Made by a program: the position numbers and the translations under genes. A DNA stretch of 64,000 nucleotides from Edaphobacter modestus (GTDB lineage Bacteria > Acidobacteriota > Terriglobia > Terriglobales > Acidobacteriaceae): NCBI RefSeq assembly GCF_004217555.1, contig NZ_SHKW01000002.1, positions 248,001 through 312,000 on the forward strand, in the 5' to 3' direction. Position 1 is the stretch's first letter; each line of letters starts with the position of its first letter. Below, in pieces: positions 27,027-34,590 of the stretch. A model generated the notes under the pieces. That model ran no database searches. It saw nothing but the letters and a program-made list of their open reading frames with translations, and had not been told where the DNA came from.

Positions 27027-27503
27027 TCATTGACTGGACGTTAGAGCGGCATTCTGTGTCCTATGTTTGTTAGTCGGGTCGCTCTCAGTTCTATTGATTT
27101 TGGCAATACCGATAGCGGGACTGTCGAGAGTTTGTAGATATTGGCTACTCCATTCCTGAAGGACGCGAGCAAAATTACCCAATCTGCCCACTTCCCAGAC
27201 AAGTACTGCAGAGGCCTGAACCATTACAGGCAGTGCAATCTGCCCCATTGACTCTACCTGTTCCACGACAGCTGAAGCATTTACCGGTCGCATTGCAAGC
27301 TGTGCACTTCGTTGACATAATATGTCTCCTTTACCGAATGATTTGAGTCCCGGTTGGATCGACGCATCTGCAGCGAGAGAACCAACGCTCACGGTTTCGT
27401 ACCGGACCGGACTCGCCACATAAGGCGAATCGCGTTGGTTTATCAAATTACATGGTGGGCCGAGGGCTGAAGCATCCCACAATAATAAGCAACGCCTGGT
27501 CAA
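27027..27503 (-). CDS. Hypothetical protein upstream of the MACPF-like gene
   Basis: The frame begins at 27503; internal starts are possible. Residues 30-130 look protein-like: VGSLAADASIQPGLKSFGKG, SAVVEQVESMGQIALPVMVQ and NFARVLQEWSSQYLQTL, mostly amphipathic helix. It ends seven bases before the MACPF-like gene on the same strand, so they are probably co-transcribed. No family recognised. It could be an accessory or immunity-type partner, but nothing in the sequence proves that. Confidence 0.45.
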   Translation of the reverse strand: MTRRCLLLWDASALGPPCNLINQRDSPYVASPVRYETVSVGSLAADASIQPGLKSFGKGDILCQRSAQLAMRPVNASAVVEQVESMGQIALPVMVQASAVLVWEVGRLGNFARVLQEWSSQYLQTLDSPAIGIAKINRTESDPTNKHRTQNAALTSSQ

Positions 27504-27876
27504 TATCCTTCGCGCAGCCCCCGCTTTACTCCTGCAGAAGTGCCGACCGCGCGAGTTTAGCTTTAGCTTTCTAAGTCATTGATTCTAGGTATGATAATGT
27601 AACTTACGTATAGTGACGGTGTAGGAGCAAAGCGATAATGTCGTAGCTCTGCAAAGCCAAAGTGTCGCTGCCCCATCCTGAGTTCAGGGTTCGGAGGCGA
27701 CAGATTGGGCTGGCTAAGTGTGAGCAAACGGGACTTGCAACGCTCGTTCTCCTTTCTAGAACAATCTAATCTCGGTCACAAACTTCATAACTGGATAATT
27801 TGTGTTTTACTCCATTGGTAAATAGGCGTAGCATCTCCGCTCGAGACAGCTAACGTCAAAATCGAGAAGGTAAAAA
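27504..27876. other. Divergent intergenic region of the MACPF-like island
   Basis: No gene seen. It separates two divergently read genes (27503 minus, 27877 plus) and should hold promoters for both. It is clearly more AT-rich than the flanks near 27570-27620 and 27770-27830. Confidence 0.4.
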
Positions 27877-28839
27877 TTGGCGATCGTAAATGAAACGTTG
27901 TCCCGCGATCCTGAAGTTACCAAGCGTATGATTGCTGCCGGGAATGATGCAATGGATCGTATATATCGTGAAAATGTATTTCAACAAGCCGAACAAAGGC
28001 ATCGCCGTATAGAAGAATCGTCAAAGGCCGCTGATGTTCTATTTCGTGCGGTAAGTCCTGATGGCTTAAAAGAAGATATTCCACTACAAGCCACGCTTCT
28101 CGACAGATATAAATCCAGGGACCAAACTGGATTTTCACCAAGAGATTCGGAAGTAGCCAAAGCACTGACGATACGTCCGTTCCCGTCGATTCAGGAAGTT
28201 CGGGACGCCATCATCATCGGCTTTGTTCCGTTTCATGACGATACCACCTTAACCCTCCTCGGTCCGCCATACATGGATAAGTGGACATCGGTGCGAGCGG
28301 ACGCAGCAACATCAAACGCCTTCGCGAATCATCAGGACGGTTCTTTCGGTTTTGTTCAAGGTACATCGGGTGGTTGGGTAACAAGTGCAGCCGGAATATG
28401 GGTACAATTTGCGCCCAAGCCCCCTCTGCCGCGTCTGATCCAGTTACGCGCTTATTGTCCCTATCAGTATCAGTGGAATAATGCATCCTCTCAAGGCTAC
28501 ACTGCACATACAAAGGGAGGCTTTGGTCTAAATGTATTCAGTTTTGACTCGCAAGGGCACAATCCGACTGAAGTCCAGAAGCCTAAGTATCCGATATGGA
28601 ATGACGGTACAGGTTGGTTTGAAGACCACTCTAATCCAAATTTTGACGATTTCGATGAAGACTGCGCATTCCAATTTTCAAATATGGCACCATATTTCCA
28701 AGCTTTCCCGAACCGACTTTACACCGCATGTTTTTGGTGTTTTGGCTCCAATGATGCTGGCAGCGGATTGTTCGGAAATGCAATCTCAGCGTCTGACATC
28801 TTTGCTAAGCTGGGCTTTGTTGTAGTCGGTCAGCAATAA
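27877..28839 (+). CDS. 320-residue hypothetical protein (island protein A)
   Basis: TTG start with GAGAAGG eight bases upstream. Residues 1-75 are helical and charged (TKRMIAAGNDAMDRIYRENV FQQAEQRHRR). From about 105 the protein turns into a beta-rich, Trp/Tyr/Gly-rich domain: GFVPFHDDTTLTLLGPPYMD KW, FGFVQGTSGGWVTSAAGIWV QF, LIQLRAYCPYQYQW and a late RLYTACFWCFGSNDAGSG. No signal peptide is visible. The beta-rich half resembles a jelly-roll or lectin-like domain, but I do not recognise a family. It is divergent from the MACPF-like gene and may belong with it. Confidence 0.6.
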   Translation: MAIVNETLSRDPEVTKRMIAAGNDAMDRIYRENVFQQAEQRHRRIEESSKAADVLFRAVSPDGLKEDIPLQATLLDRYKSRDQTGFSPRDSEVAKALTIRPFPSIQEVRDAIIIGFVPFHDDTTLTLLGPPYMDKWTSVRADAATSNAFANHQDGSFGFVQGTSGGWVTSAAGIWVQFAPKPPLPRLIQLRAYCPYQYQWNNASSQGYTAHTKGGFGLNVFSFDSQGHNPTEVQKPKYPIWNDGTGWFEDHSNPNFDDFDEDCAFQFSNMAPYFQAFPNRLYTACFWCFGSNDAGSGLFGNAISASDIFAKLGFVVVGQQ

Positions 28840-28924
28840 GGTATTCACGGGCCATTGTTCATTGCATTTAGGACACTGATTCATAGGACGATAGAATGCC
28901 TCAGCATATTGGCCACTGGCGTCG

Positions 28925-29310
28925 TCAGGGTAGCATCCGCTCCAGCGTCGGATCGTGAACCGACCAACGGTAGAGAAGGATCAGGTCGGTTTTAAAGGCT
29001 GGTGGATCGAAGTCCTGACCAGGTTTCGCTGTCAACCATTGCTCATTAAATTCGGCAGGTTTCGTACCGTCTGGGTCTGCTTACGAACTCTTCAAGGTAT
29101 CCAACAAAGCTCGAAGATATTTCTCCGGTCCCAACTCGCCGATGAGTCTAACACCTGCCTGAATCCACCGCTCTTCGCTAATGATATGTGGCTGTACCAA
29201 TACTGCAAGCGCTCGGAGGAATTGATATGCCGCACGAGAAGGACGTTCAGGAAAGGAAACATTGGTGGTGCCCGAAGTGGTACTGGCCTTTAGCCGTATG
29301 CTCAGGCATC
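28925..29310 (-). pseudogene. Remnant of a minus-strand gene of unknown family
   Basis: One minus-strand frame reads AAYQFLRALAVLVQPHIISE ERWIQAGVRLIG, LGPEKYLRALLDTLKSS, then an in-frame TAA (29081-29083), and goes on with GTKPAEFNEQWLTAKPGQDF DPP and LLYRWSVHDPTLERMLP before TGA. The composition is far more protein-like than the overlapping plus frames, yet there is no start codon and one internal stop. It looks like a decayed gene whose 5' part was lost under the next gene's start. A stop-codon readthrough is a less likely alternative. Confidence 0.35.
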
Positions 29311-30444
29311 AGAACGGTGCACAAGTGGTGCTACGATTTTGCCTGGGTGAAAGAGACTCAGTATCTTTTCGTTAGTCATTTCGAAGGATGTGAAAATGGC
29401 CGACTATACACTTGGACTGGCCCGACCTTAGGAATTGGGTCCACAACCTATCCAGCCGGTGAGATGTGCTTCAACAGCTCTCGTGGGGGTGACGAGGGTA
29501 GATGTGATTCGAGTCGAACCGGATTGCTGGCGTCCGGGCTTTCCGCCAGCGCCCCGTATGCTTCTGACATAGACGACGATGTGCTCCGGCTGAAGCAGAG
29601 TGTAGTGGAGACAGGTTCATTTGAGTTCGCCGGGCAAAACGAGCGGCTCTGTCAGAAGGGACGGTGGCCCTGGAAGAGAACGCTGCATGAGGAGGAAATA
29701 ATCGCCTCTGTCTCAACCAGATTTGGCACGATTCAGTGGTATATAGGCGGCATACCGGTGACGGGCACCACGGGCAGTAGCACCTTTAGTGCGCTATGTA
29801 AATGGCCGTTTCCGCTTCCAAAGGGTCGTAGTGAGAATCGAGCGGTGAAAGTAAGGTTTGAAATCGCCACGGAATCGAACAAAAGTACTCTGAAGATATT
29901 CAATGCCCCCCTTGATGGCTCGTATTCCTTTGCCATCTCGATGAGGGGTGTCGAGAATGGAAAAGAGTACGCGTCTGACGATACAATCGCAAGTTTTCGG
30001 GGCGAAACATGTGACTTCGAACCAGAGCAGGTTGACGAACTGAGGCGATGTCTGAAGCGATTCAGCGACTTAAGCAAAGAAAAAGCCAAGTCTCGGACTC
30101 CGTCTCCCGGTGAACCTGTCATCGTTTTCTCTGACGAGATTTCGAGATTTATACGCGAAGAGAACAGAGAATCGGTTAATTCGCTCATAGACATTGTGAA
30201 AAATACGCTTCACGAAGATCCCCAACTGTTCACACAAGCCGTCGAGCTACTCGAAGAGCAGATTGGGTTCGCAGGTGTTTCCAGATTGATATCGGTGAGG
30301 GGAGCCCACGAGCAAATCCCTTCGCACGGAATTGATTCAGGACGCCGTCAGCCTATAGTCACTGCCTTGGTAGCCCTGGGACTCGGGTTGGCGGTGGGCC
30401 TAAGCTTAAACCGAATAGCCCGAAAAAGGAGCGGTTCAGTCTGA
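29227..30444 (+). CDS. 405-residue Cys/Trp-rich hypothetical protein with C-terminal membrane anchor (island protein B)
   Basis: ATG 29227 has a GGAGGA site six bases upstream, favouring it over an upstream frame-start at 29188. The first 100 residues are rich in Trp and Cys (HWWCPKWYWPLAVCSGIRTV, KWCYDFAWVKETQYLFVSHF EGC), a compact disulfide or zinc domain. A middle beta-rich part (FGTIQWYIGGIPVTGTTGSS TF) and a helical part follow. The C-terminus ends in a hydrophobic span (PIVTALVALGLGLAVGLSL) and basic tail, suggesting a tail anchor. No family recognised. With protein A and the MACPF-like protein it forms an orphan island. Confidence 0.6.
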   Translation: MPHEKDVQERKHWWCPKWYWPLAVCSGIRTVHKWCYDFAWVKETQYLFVSHFEGCENGRLYTWTGPTLGIGSTTYPAGEMCFNSSRGGDEGRCDSSRTGLLASGLSASAPYASDIDDDVLRLKQSVVETGSFEFAGQNERLCQKGRWPWKRTLHEEEIIASVSTRFGTIQWYIGGIPVTGTTGSSTFSALCKWPFPLPKGRSENRAVKVRFEIATESNKSTLKIFNAPLDGSYSFAISMRGVENGKEYASDDTIASFRGETCDFEPEQVDELRRCLKRFSDLSKEKAKSRTPSPGEPVIVFSDEISRFIREENRESVNSLIDIVKNTLHEDPQLFTQAVELLEEQIGFAGVSRLISVRGAHEQIPSHGIDSGRRQPIVTALVALGLGLAVGLSLNRIARKRSGSV

Positions 30445-30524
30445 CCTCATAATCTGATCTCAATTGTACGCACGATATACATCACCCTGCCAATCATGAG
30501 TTTGGAAAATCGATCTGCTCCACC

Positions 30525-30917
30525 TTGCCGACGCGCCGGATCCGCGAGTACGTGATCGAACTTGTGCGGTTGCGCTACACGGACTTGGTTCGAGCCTGGC
30601 GGCGGAAATGCTTCTCACGAAGGATGGCGCCAAGGTATGGCGCGAGCCTGATACCAGCGCCGCGTCGACAAATAGCCCGGGAGCTGAACCAACTGATTGC
30701 ACTTGCCTGTCCGTTCTGTAACCTCCCGGAACGCGGCGCCGGACAATGGGGAGAGGGACTCACAAAAGAGAAGATCACGAAAGTGGTGTGGGTGCGGCCG
30801 ACTGCGGTGGCTCAGATCGACTTCCTCGAGTGGACCAACGCTAACCGGCTCCGACATACCTCGTTTGTATCCATGCGATACGATAAGGACGCACAGAAAG
30901 TGATCCGAGAAACTTAA
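30525..30917 (+). pseudogene. ligD: ATP-dependent DNA ligase (LigD-type) C-terminal remnant
   Basis: The last 75 residues are clear: ACPFCNLPERGAGQWGEGLT KEK, TKVVWVRPTAVAQIDFLEW, RLRHTSFVSMRYDKDAQKV. This is the OB-fold end of LigD-type ligases (motif VI-side region, 'GEGLT.EkM...vWV.P.lVaq..F.EWT.d..LRH..FvglR.DK'). The nucleotidyltransferase core with the active-site lysine is missing and the first 50 codons are scrambled. Further copies of the same 3' end occur at 31369 and 52026. Confidence 0.8.
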
Positions 30918-30948
30918 GCTCTCCGGTCAAAGGAGCATTGAAGCACTT

Positions 30949-31368
30949 ATGCGACGAACCACGGCCCTCCTGTTGGTCTTTTCTTCTTTAGTGTGCAGTA
31001 CTGGCTGCCGATCAAAACCAACCATTGGAGAGCAGCAGAAGTGTTCTGCTTTGGCCGATTCCTATCTTAGGAGTCATGGATACTCCAACGAAGTTCTCTT
31101 TCGTATCGTTGCTAAAGTTCAGACGCACTTCAATCCCAGAACTCAACTTTGCGCGTTCAAGTTCCTAGTAGGTCATGCAGACGCCAGCACTCAGGAACTA
31201 TTTATTGTCGACGCTGCCGAGGGATCGCAGCTTGGCCATATCATGACGCCTACAGGTCAGTGGGAGAAGCCGACTCTCTGTGAAGTAAAAGAGACGAAAG
31301 GCGTGGAAGACTGCAAAGGACTATCTGACTTCGACAACAAAGCTTTGATCTACATTCCGGAGAAGTGA
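30949..31368 (+). CDS. Small lipoprotein of unknown function
   Basis: The 139-residue protein starts MRRTTALLLVFSSLVCSTGC, with a type II signal peptide and lipobox-like STGC. The mature part has an acidic-to-neutral beta-rich sequence: VLFRIVAKVQTHFNPRTQLC AFKF, QELFIVDAAEGSQLG and GVEDCKGLSDFDNKALIYIP. Three more cysteines could form disulfides. It lies between two ligD tail fragments, so it was probably inserted within or beside a former ligD gene. No family recognised. Confidence 0.6.
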   Translation: MRRTTALLLVFSSLVCSTGCRSKPTIGEQQKCSALADSYLRSHGYSNEVLFRIVAKVQTHFNPRTQLCAFKFLVGHADASTQELFIVDAAEGSQLGHIMTPTGQWEKPTLCEVKETKGVEDCKGLSDFDNKALIYIPEK

Positions 31369-31410
31369 ACGACACCAAGGACGCTCAGAAAGTGATCCTG
31401 GAAACAAGAA
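31369..31410 (+). repeat. Second ligD 3'-end scar
   Basis: The segment encodes DTKDAQKVILET, nearly the same as DKDAQKVIRET at the end of the ligD remnant at 30880-30915. The shared core is AAGGACGCNCAGAAAGTG. It starts within a few bases of the lipoprotein stop. Confidence 0.7.
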
Positions 31411-31711
31411 GTATTACGGAGTGAGGTGTCCAGCGGACATACAGCCGCAGCATTGAACAATGCTGAATTGGTATAGTAGCGTGGCCAGCCGTCTTGTAGG
31501 TCCAGGCACGCATTCGGGGATCGCCATCAAAGGCCAAATAACACGACATACGCTCCTGAATACAGAACGCGCGATCGTGGTCATTCTCATACTTAGAGGA
31601 ATCTCACGTGAAAGACGAGGCAGCGGATCCTGGGCTCGGTTCGCCAACGTGAGTGCTAGTGAGTGTCCCAACACTCGAAAGAATCCCATCGTTCCCTCTC
31701 GTTTGATATCA

Positions 31712-31914
31712 GGGGACACTTCACGAAACGGAACGCAACGTACGCTAAGGCGAATTCAGTTCACTTAAACCTTTCGTAATCAGCAGGATCTAAGTAGAGA
31801 AGGCGCCGTTCTTGGACAGGGCGCAATTCGTTGTGGCTGTCCGGCTAAACGATTGAGAACATTACATCGACTCTCTGCAAACGCATATAAATTTCCGTTT
31901 CGTGAGGTGTCCCC
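31712..31914. mobile_element. Tn3-derived miniature inverted-repeat element (TIME-like)
   Basis: At 31712 a 38-bp sequence begins GGGGACACTTCACGAAACGG and ends TACGCTAAG at 31749, the hallmark length and ends of a Tn3-family terminal repeat. In inverse orientation, ending CCCC at 31914, lies GGGGACACCTCACGAAACGG, matching the outer 20 bases with one change but diverged inside. The 203-bp unit contains no gene. Flanking pentamers (TATCA and TTATG) do not match. It is best read as a non-autonomous Tn3 derivative, possibly with one eroded end. A further partial match (GTGAGGTGTCC) lies near 31424. Confidence 0.65.
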
Positions 31915-32174
31915 TTATGGCTGCCGGAATTAGTATCAGAAGTTCTAATCTGGCTATACCTCTTCTATCTGTATATTGCAGACGAAGGTCCGATCCAATT
32001 TCCCCATCCATAACAAATCAGCACTTGAGTTTTTAAGCTACGCACCGCTGGCCAGAGCCGTGGAGAGAATCACTAGAACGTGATGAGCAACAGAAGACGG
32101 GCAAGTCGAAATAATCGGGTTACCGCGCGGATGAACCGGACCTCGCTAGGGTTGAACTGAGGGAGTAAAACAAG
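31915..32174. other. Spacer with no gene seen
   Basis: Nothing recognised between the miniature element and the aldo/keto reductase start; any promoter for the reductase would lie here. Confidence 0.35.
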
Positions 32175-32249
32175 ATGAAAAGACGAAAACTCGGAACATT
32201 AGAAGTCTCAGAAATGGTGGCTTGCCCGATGTTTTGTACCAATGAGGAG

Positions 32250-33098
32250 TTAGTGTAGCGCGTTTATCTCTGAGTTCAGATAGCCGCCGTCTGGGGTGTG
32301 GAGAAGTGGGAAGCGCGTAGCGGTTTCCACTTCTCCATGCCCCTTGCTTGTTGCGATCATCCGGGCCGCCGGAGCTGGTGGTGTATATCCCAGCGAAGAG
32401 TGTGGTCTGACGGTGTTGTAGTGGACGCGCCAGCGTTCTGCCAGCACGCGAAGCTCTTTGATGGAGTAGAAGATCTCTCCGTTGAGGAACTCATCCCGCA
32501 GCTTCGAGTTGAAGCTCTCACAGTAGCCGTTCTCCCAGGGAGAGCCGGGTTCGATATACAGTGTCTTTGCTCCTGTGTTCGCCAGCCATTTGCGCAGGTC
32601 TTTGGCCACGAACTCGGGCCCATTGTCAGAACGTATGTGCTCGGGAACTCCTTTCCAGACCATGACGTCAGCCAGAGCGCTGATGACCTTGGCCGAACTC
32701 CAGCGCCGTTCGGCCCGTATCAGCAGGCACTCCCGGCTGTGCTCGTCGATCAGGTTGAGGATGCGCACACTGCGGCCATCGTGCGTTCGCGCACTCACGA
32801 AGTCGTAGCTCCAGACATGGTTCGAGTGTGTCGGCCTGAGCCGCACACACGAGCCATCGTTGAGCCATAACCGCCCTCTCGCCTTCTGCTTCTTTGGTAC
32901 CTTCAGCCCTTCACGACGCCAGATGCGTTCGACTCGGTCCTTGCCGACCTGCCAGCCGGCTCGCTGGAGTAGCGCCGTGATCCGGCGATACCCATAGCGG
33001 CCATACTGGCTGGTAAGGGTAACAATGGCCCGAGTCAGAGCATCCTCGTCTTCACGCTGTGTCGGCCGGTAGCGCTGCGTGCCCCTGGGTTGCCCCAA
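32250..33098 (-). CDS. IS3-family transposase OrfB
   Basis: The DDE core is complete: HVWSYDFVSARTHDGRSVRI LN (first Asp), HIRSDNGPEFVAKDLRKWL (second Asp), SPWENGYCESFNSKLRDEFL (Glu), ending with NTVRPHSSLGYTPPA. An N-terminal HTH_21 segment (ALTRAIVTLTSQYGRYGYRR I) precedes it. The frame is open further upstream to about 33180 (LSPERRRNAVNRACEHGVSE RHACLLLGQPRG), so the working protein is probably an OrfAB fusion made by -1 frameshifting, with 33098 only an internal start. Confidence 0.9.
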   Translation of the reverse strand: MGQPRGTQRYRPTQREDEDALTRAIVTLTSQYGRYGYRRITALLQRAGWQVGKDRVERIWRREGLKVPKKQKARGRLWLNDGSCVRLRPTHSNHVWSYDFVSARTHDGRSVRILNLIDEHSRECLLIRAERRWSSAKVISALADVMVWKGVPEHIRSDNGPEFVAKDLRKWLANTGAKTLYIEPGSPWENGYCESFNSKLRDEFLNGEIFYSIKELRVLAERWRVHYNTVRPHSSLGYTPPAPAARMIATSKGHGEVETATRFPLLHTPDGGYLNSEINALH

Positions 33099-33172
33099 CA
33101 GAAGGCACGCATGCCGCTCACTGACTCCATGCTCGCAGGCACGGTTGACCGCATTGCGCCGTCGTTCAGGGC

Positions 33173-33454
33173 TTAGAAGTTTCCCGAGGCGATGTCCTTC
33201 AACACAAGCTTGTCCAGGCTCAACTCAGCGACCAACCGTTTCAGCTTCGCGTTCTCCTGCTCAAGCTCCTTCAACCGCTTCGCCTGATCCACCTGCAGAC
33301 CGCCATACTCCTTGCGCCAACGGAAGTACGTCTGCTCCACGATTTCCGCTTCCTTGCACGCCTGCGCTGTCGTCTTCCCGTTCGCCACTGCCACTTCAAT
33401 CTGACGGAGCAGGTTCACCACCTGCTCTGGCTGATACCTCTTACCTCGTGCCAT
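33173..33454 (-). CDS. IS3-family transposase OrfA
   Basis: This 93-residue helix-turn-helix protein reads MARGKRYQPEQVVNLLRQIE, KTTAQACKEAEIVEQTYFRW RKEYGG and a leucine-zipper tail (RLKELEQENAKLKRLVAELS L). These are the standard OrfA features for end binding and oligomerisation. It ends where the upstream part of OrfB's frame begins. Confidence 0.9.
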   Translation of the reverse strand: MARGKRYQPEQVVNLLRQIEVAVANGKTTAQACKEAEIVEQTYFRWRKEYGGLQVDQAKRLKELEQENAKLKRLVAELSLDKLVLKDIASGNF

Positions 33455-33596
33455 ATGCTCTCCTCGTTCCAGTGTGTCTCTTAGTCACTGGTACAAAGCA
33501 AGCCGGGCACTCCAATGGGATTCGGCTGCATGAATGCCAGCGGCAACTACGCGAACAGATCCGGCGTTTGCGTGCGGGCTGCGTCATTAGTCGTTG

Positions 33597-34532
33597 TTAT
33601 AGTCCCAAATTGTCGTTCACAGCGATGACAATTTCCTGCTCAGAGCCCAGATAACGTTCCGTTGTTTGGATCGAGGAGTGACCGAGGAGAAATTTAATTT
33701 GCTCCAGGTCGCCGCCATTCTTTCGGCACAGCTTCGCGCAGGTCCTCCGTAGATCGTGCGCCCCGAAGTGCTCGATCCCGATCTCTTTCGCGGAGGACTC
33801 GACCACACTCCAGATCGCCCAATCGCCCAACTCTTCTCCCAGGATGCGCCCGCTTTTCGAGAGCGGACGCAAGAGACGGCCGTCTTCGATTTTCGCCGCC
33901 GTCTGCCAGGAGTTGATTGCGTTTTTCACCCACACCGGAATTGCCACCGTCCGCACCCGACCGCCTTTGCCAACCAAGTCCACGATGACCCACCGGCCCT
34001 CTCGGAGCTGAATGTCTTCGAGCGTTAGTGTGGACAGCTCCCTCCGTCGCAGAGCACAGCCAACCAAAAGAGCAAGGATGCAGTAATCGCGCTTGCCCTT
34101 GATGGTCGATCGATCAGGTACAGCAAGTAATTCTTTCGCTTGGTCACGCGTCAACCAGTTCCCCAACCGCGTCCCCTGCTGACGCATGTTTGGTACATCG
34201 GTCATCTTCGCGGCTTGCTCCGCATCAAGAATACCGTTCCGCTGTGCTTCACCGACCAGCTTCCGAATCGCAGAAAGACGGACGTTCACCGTCGAGGCGC
34301 TCAATTTCTTTTCCAGCATGGCTGCACGATATTCCATCAGAAGAGCGCGAGAGAGGGGCTGTTGTCTCATCTCGCAAAGCGCAAAAACCTCATCGAGTGC
34401 TTTTGCGTAGTTTCGTTTCGAGTGTTCCGAAGCAACGCTCAGCAGCACCCTGCGCCGCATCTCTGCAACGCCGGCAACGGGTACGGCCCAGTTCCCTGCC
34501 GGTTGTTCGCGCAAAACCAGTGCGGTACTCAT
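33597..34532 (-). CDS. Tyrosine recombinase / integrase
   Basis: The 311-residue protein has an N-terminal SAM-like DNA-binding domain (residues 30-110, SKRNYAKALDEVFALCEM) and a C-terminal catalytic domain. The catalytic set is visible: Arg in GCALRRRELSTL, Lys in VGKGGRVRTVAIP, HxxR in AHDLRRTCAKLC, His in LLGHSSIQTTERYLG and the nucleophilic Tyr in ERYLG. Length and layout match XerC/D-like or integron/phage-type enzymes. It meets the truncated aldo/keto reductase at its 3' end, so it may have inserted there. No attachment site was recognised. Confidence 0.9.
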   Translation of the reverse strand: MSTALVLREQPAGNWAVPVAGVAEMRRRVLLSVASEHSKRNYAKALDEVFALCEMRQQPLSRALLMEYRAAMLEKKLSASTVNVRLSAIRKLVGEAQRNGILDAEQAAKMTDVPNMRQQGTRLGNWLTRDQAKELLAVPDRSTIKGKRDYCILALLVGCALRRRELSTLTLEDIQLREGRWVIVDLVGKGGRVRTVAIPVWVKNAINSWQTAAKIEDGRLLRPLSKSGRILGEELGDWAIWSVVESSAKEIGIEHFGAHDLRRTCAKLCRKNGGDLEQIKFLLGHSSIQTTERYLGSEQEIVIAVNDNLGL

Positions 34533-34590
34533 AACCCTGTAGGCGATTCGCTTACAGGTAGCGATTCGCCCTTAGACAAAGACCTGTGTC

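Larger units (their letters stand above)
32230..33500 (-). mobile_element. IS3-family insertion sequence
   Basis: The 1271-bp element has TG...CA ends. Its terminal inverted repeats read TGTTTTGTACCAATGA on the left and TGCTTTGTACCAGTGA inward from the right. It carries OrfA and OrfB on the minus strand in the usual order. No clear 3-4 bp target duplication is visible. It sits inside the aldo/keto reductase remnant. Both genes look intact, so it may be active. Confidence 0.85.
32175..33593 (+). pseudogene. Aldo/keto reductase gene start, split by an IS3-family element
   Basis: ATG 32175 (GGGAG upstream) gives MKRRKLGTLEVSEM, the start of aldo/keto reductases. The IS3 element intervenes from 32230 to 33500. 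Immediately after it the frame resumes with PMGFGCMNASGNYA, matching the 'lGlGCm.asgnYg' strand with the first TIM-barrel loop. Beyond about 33590 the homology stops at the integrase gene, so the catalytic Asp/Tyr/Lys/His parts are missing. Two events are needed: an IS insertion and loss of the 3' part. Confidence 0.7.

Noticed and set aside
31414..31719. Gene in the interval before the miniature element
   Set aside because: Frames on both strands end in or start from the terminal repeat; no ribosome site and no protein-like stretch.
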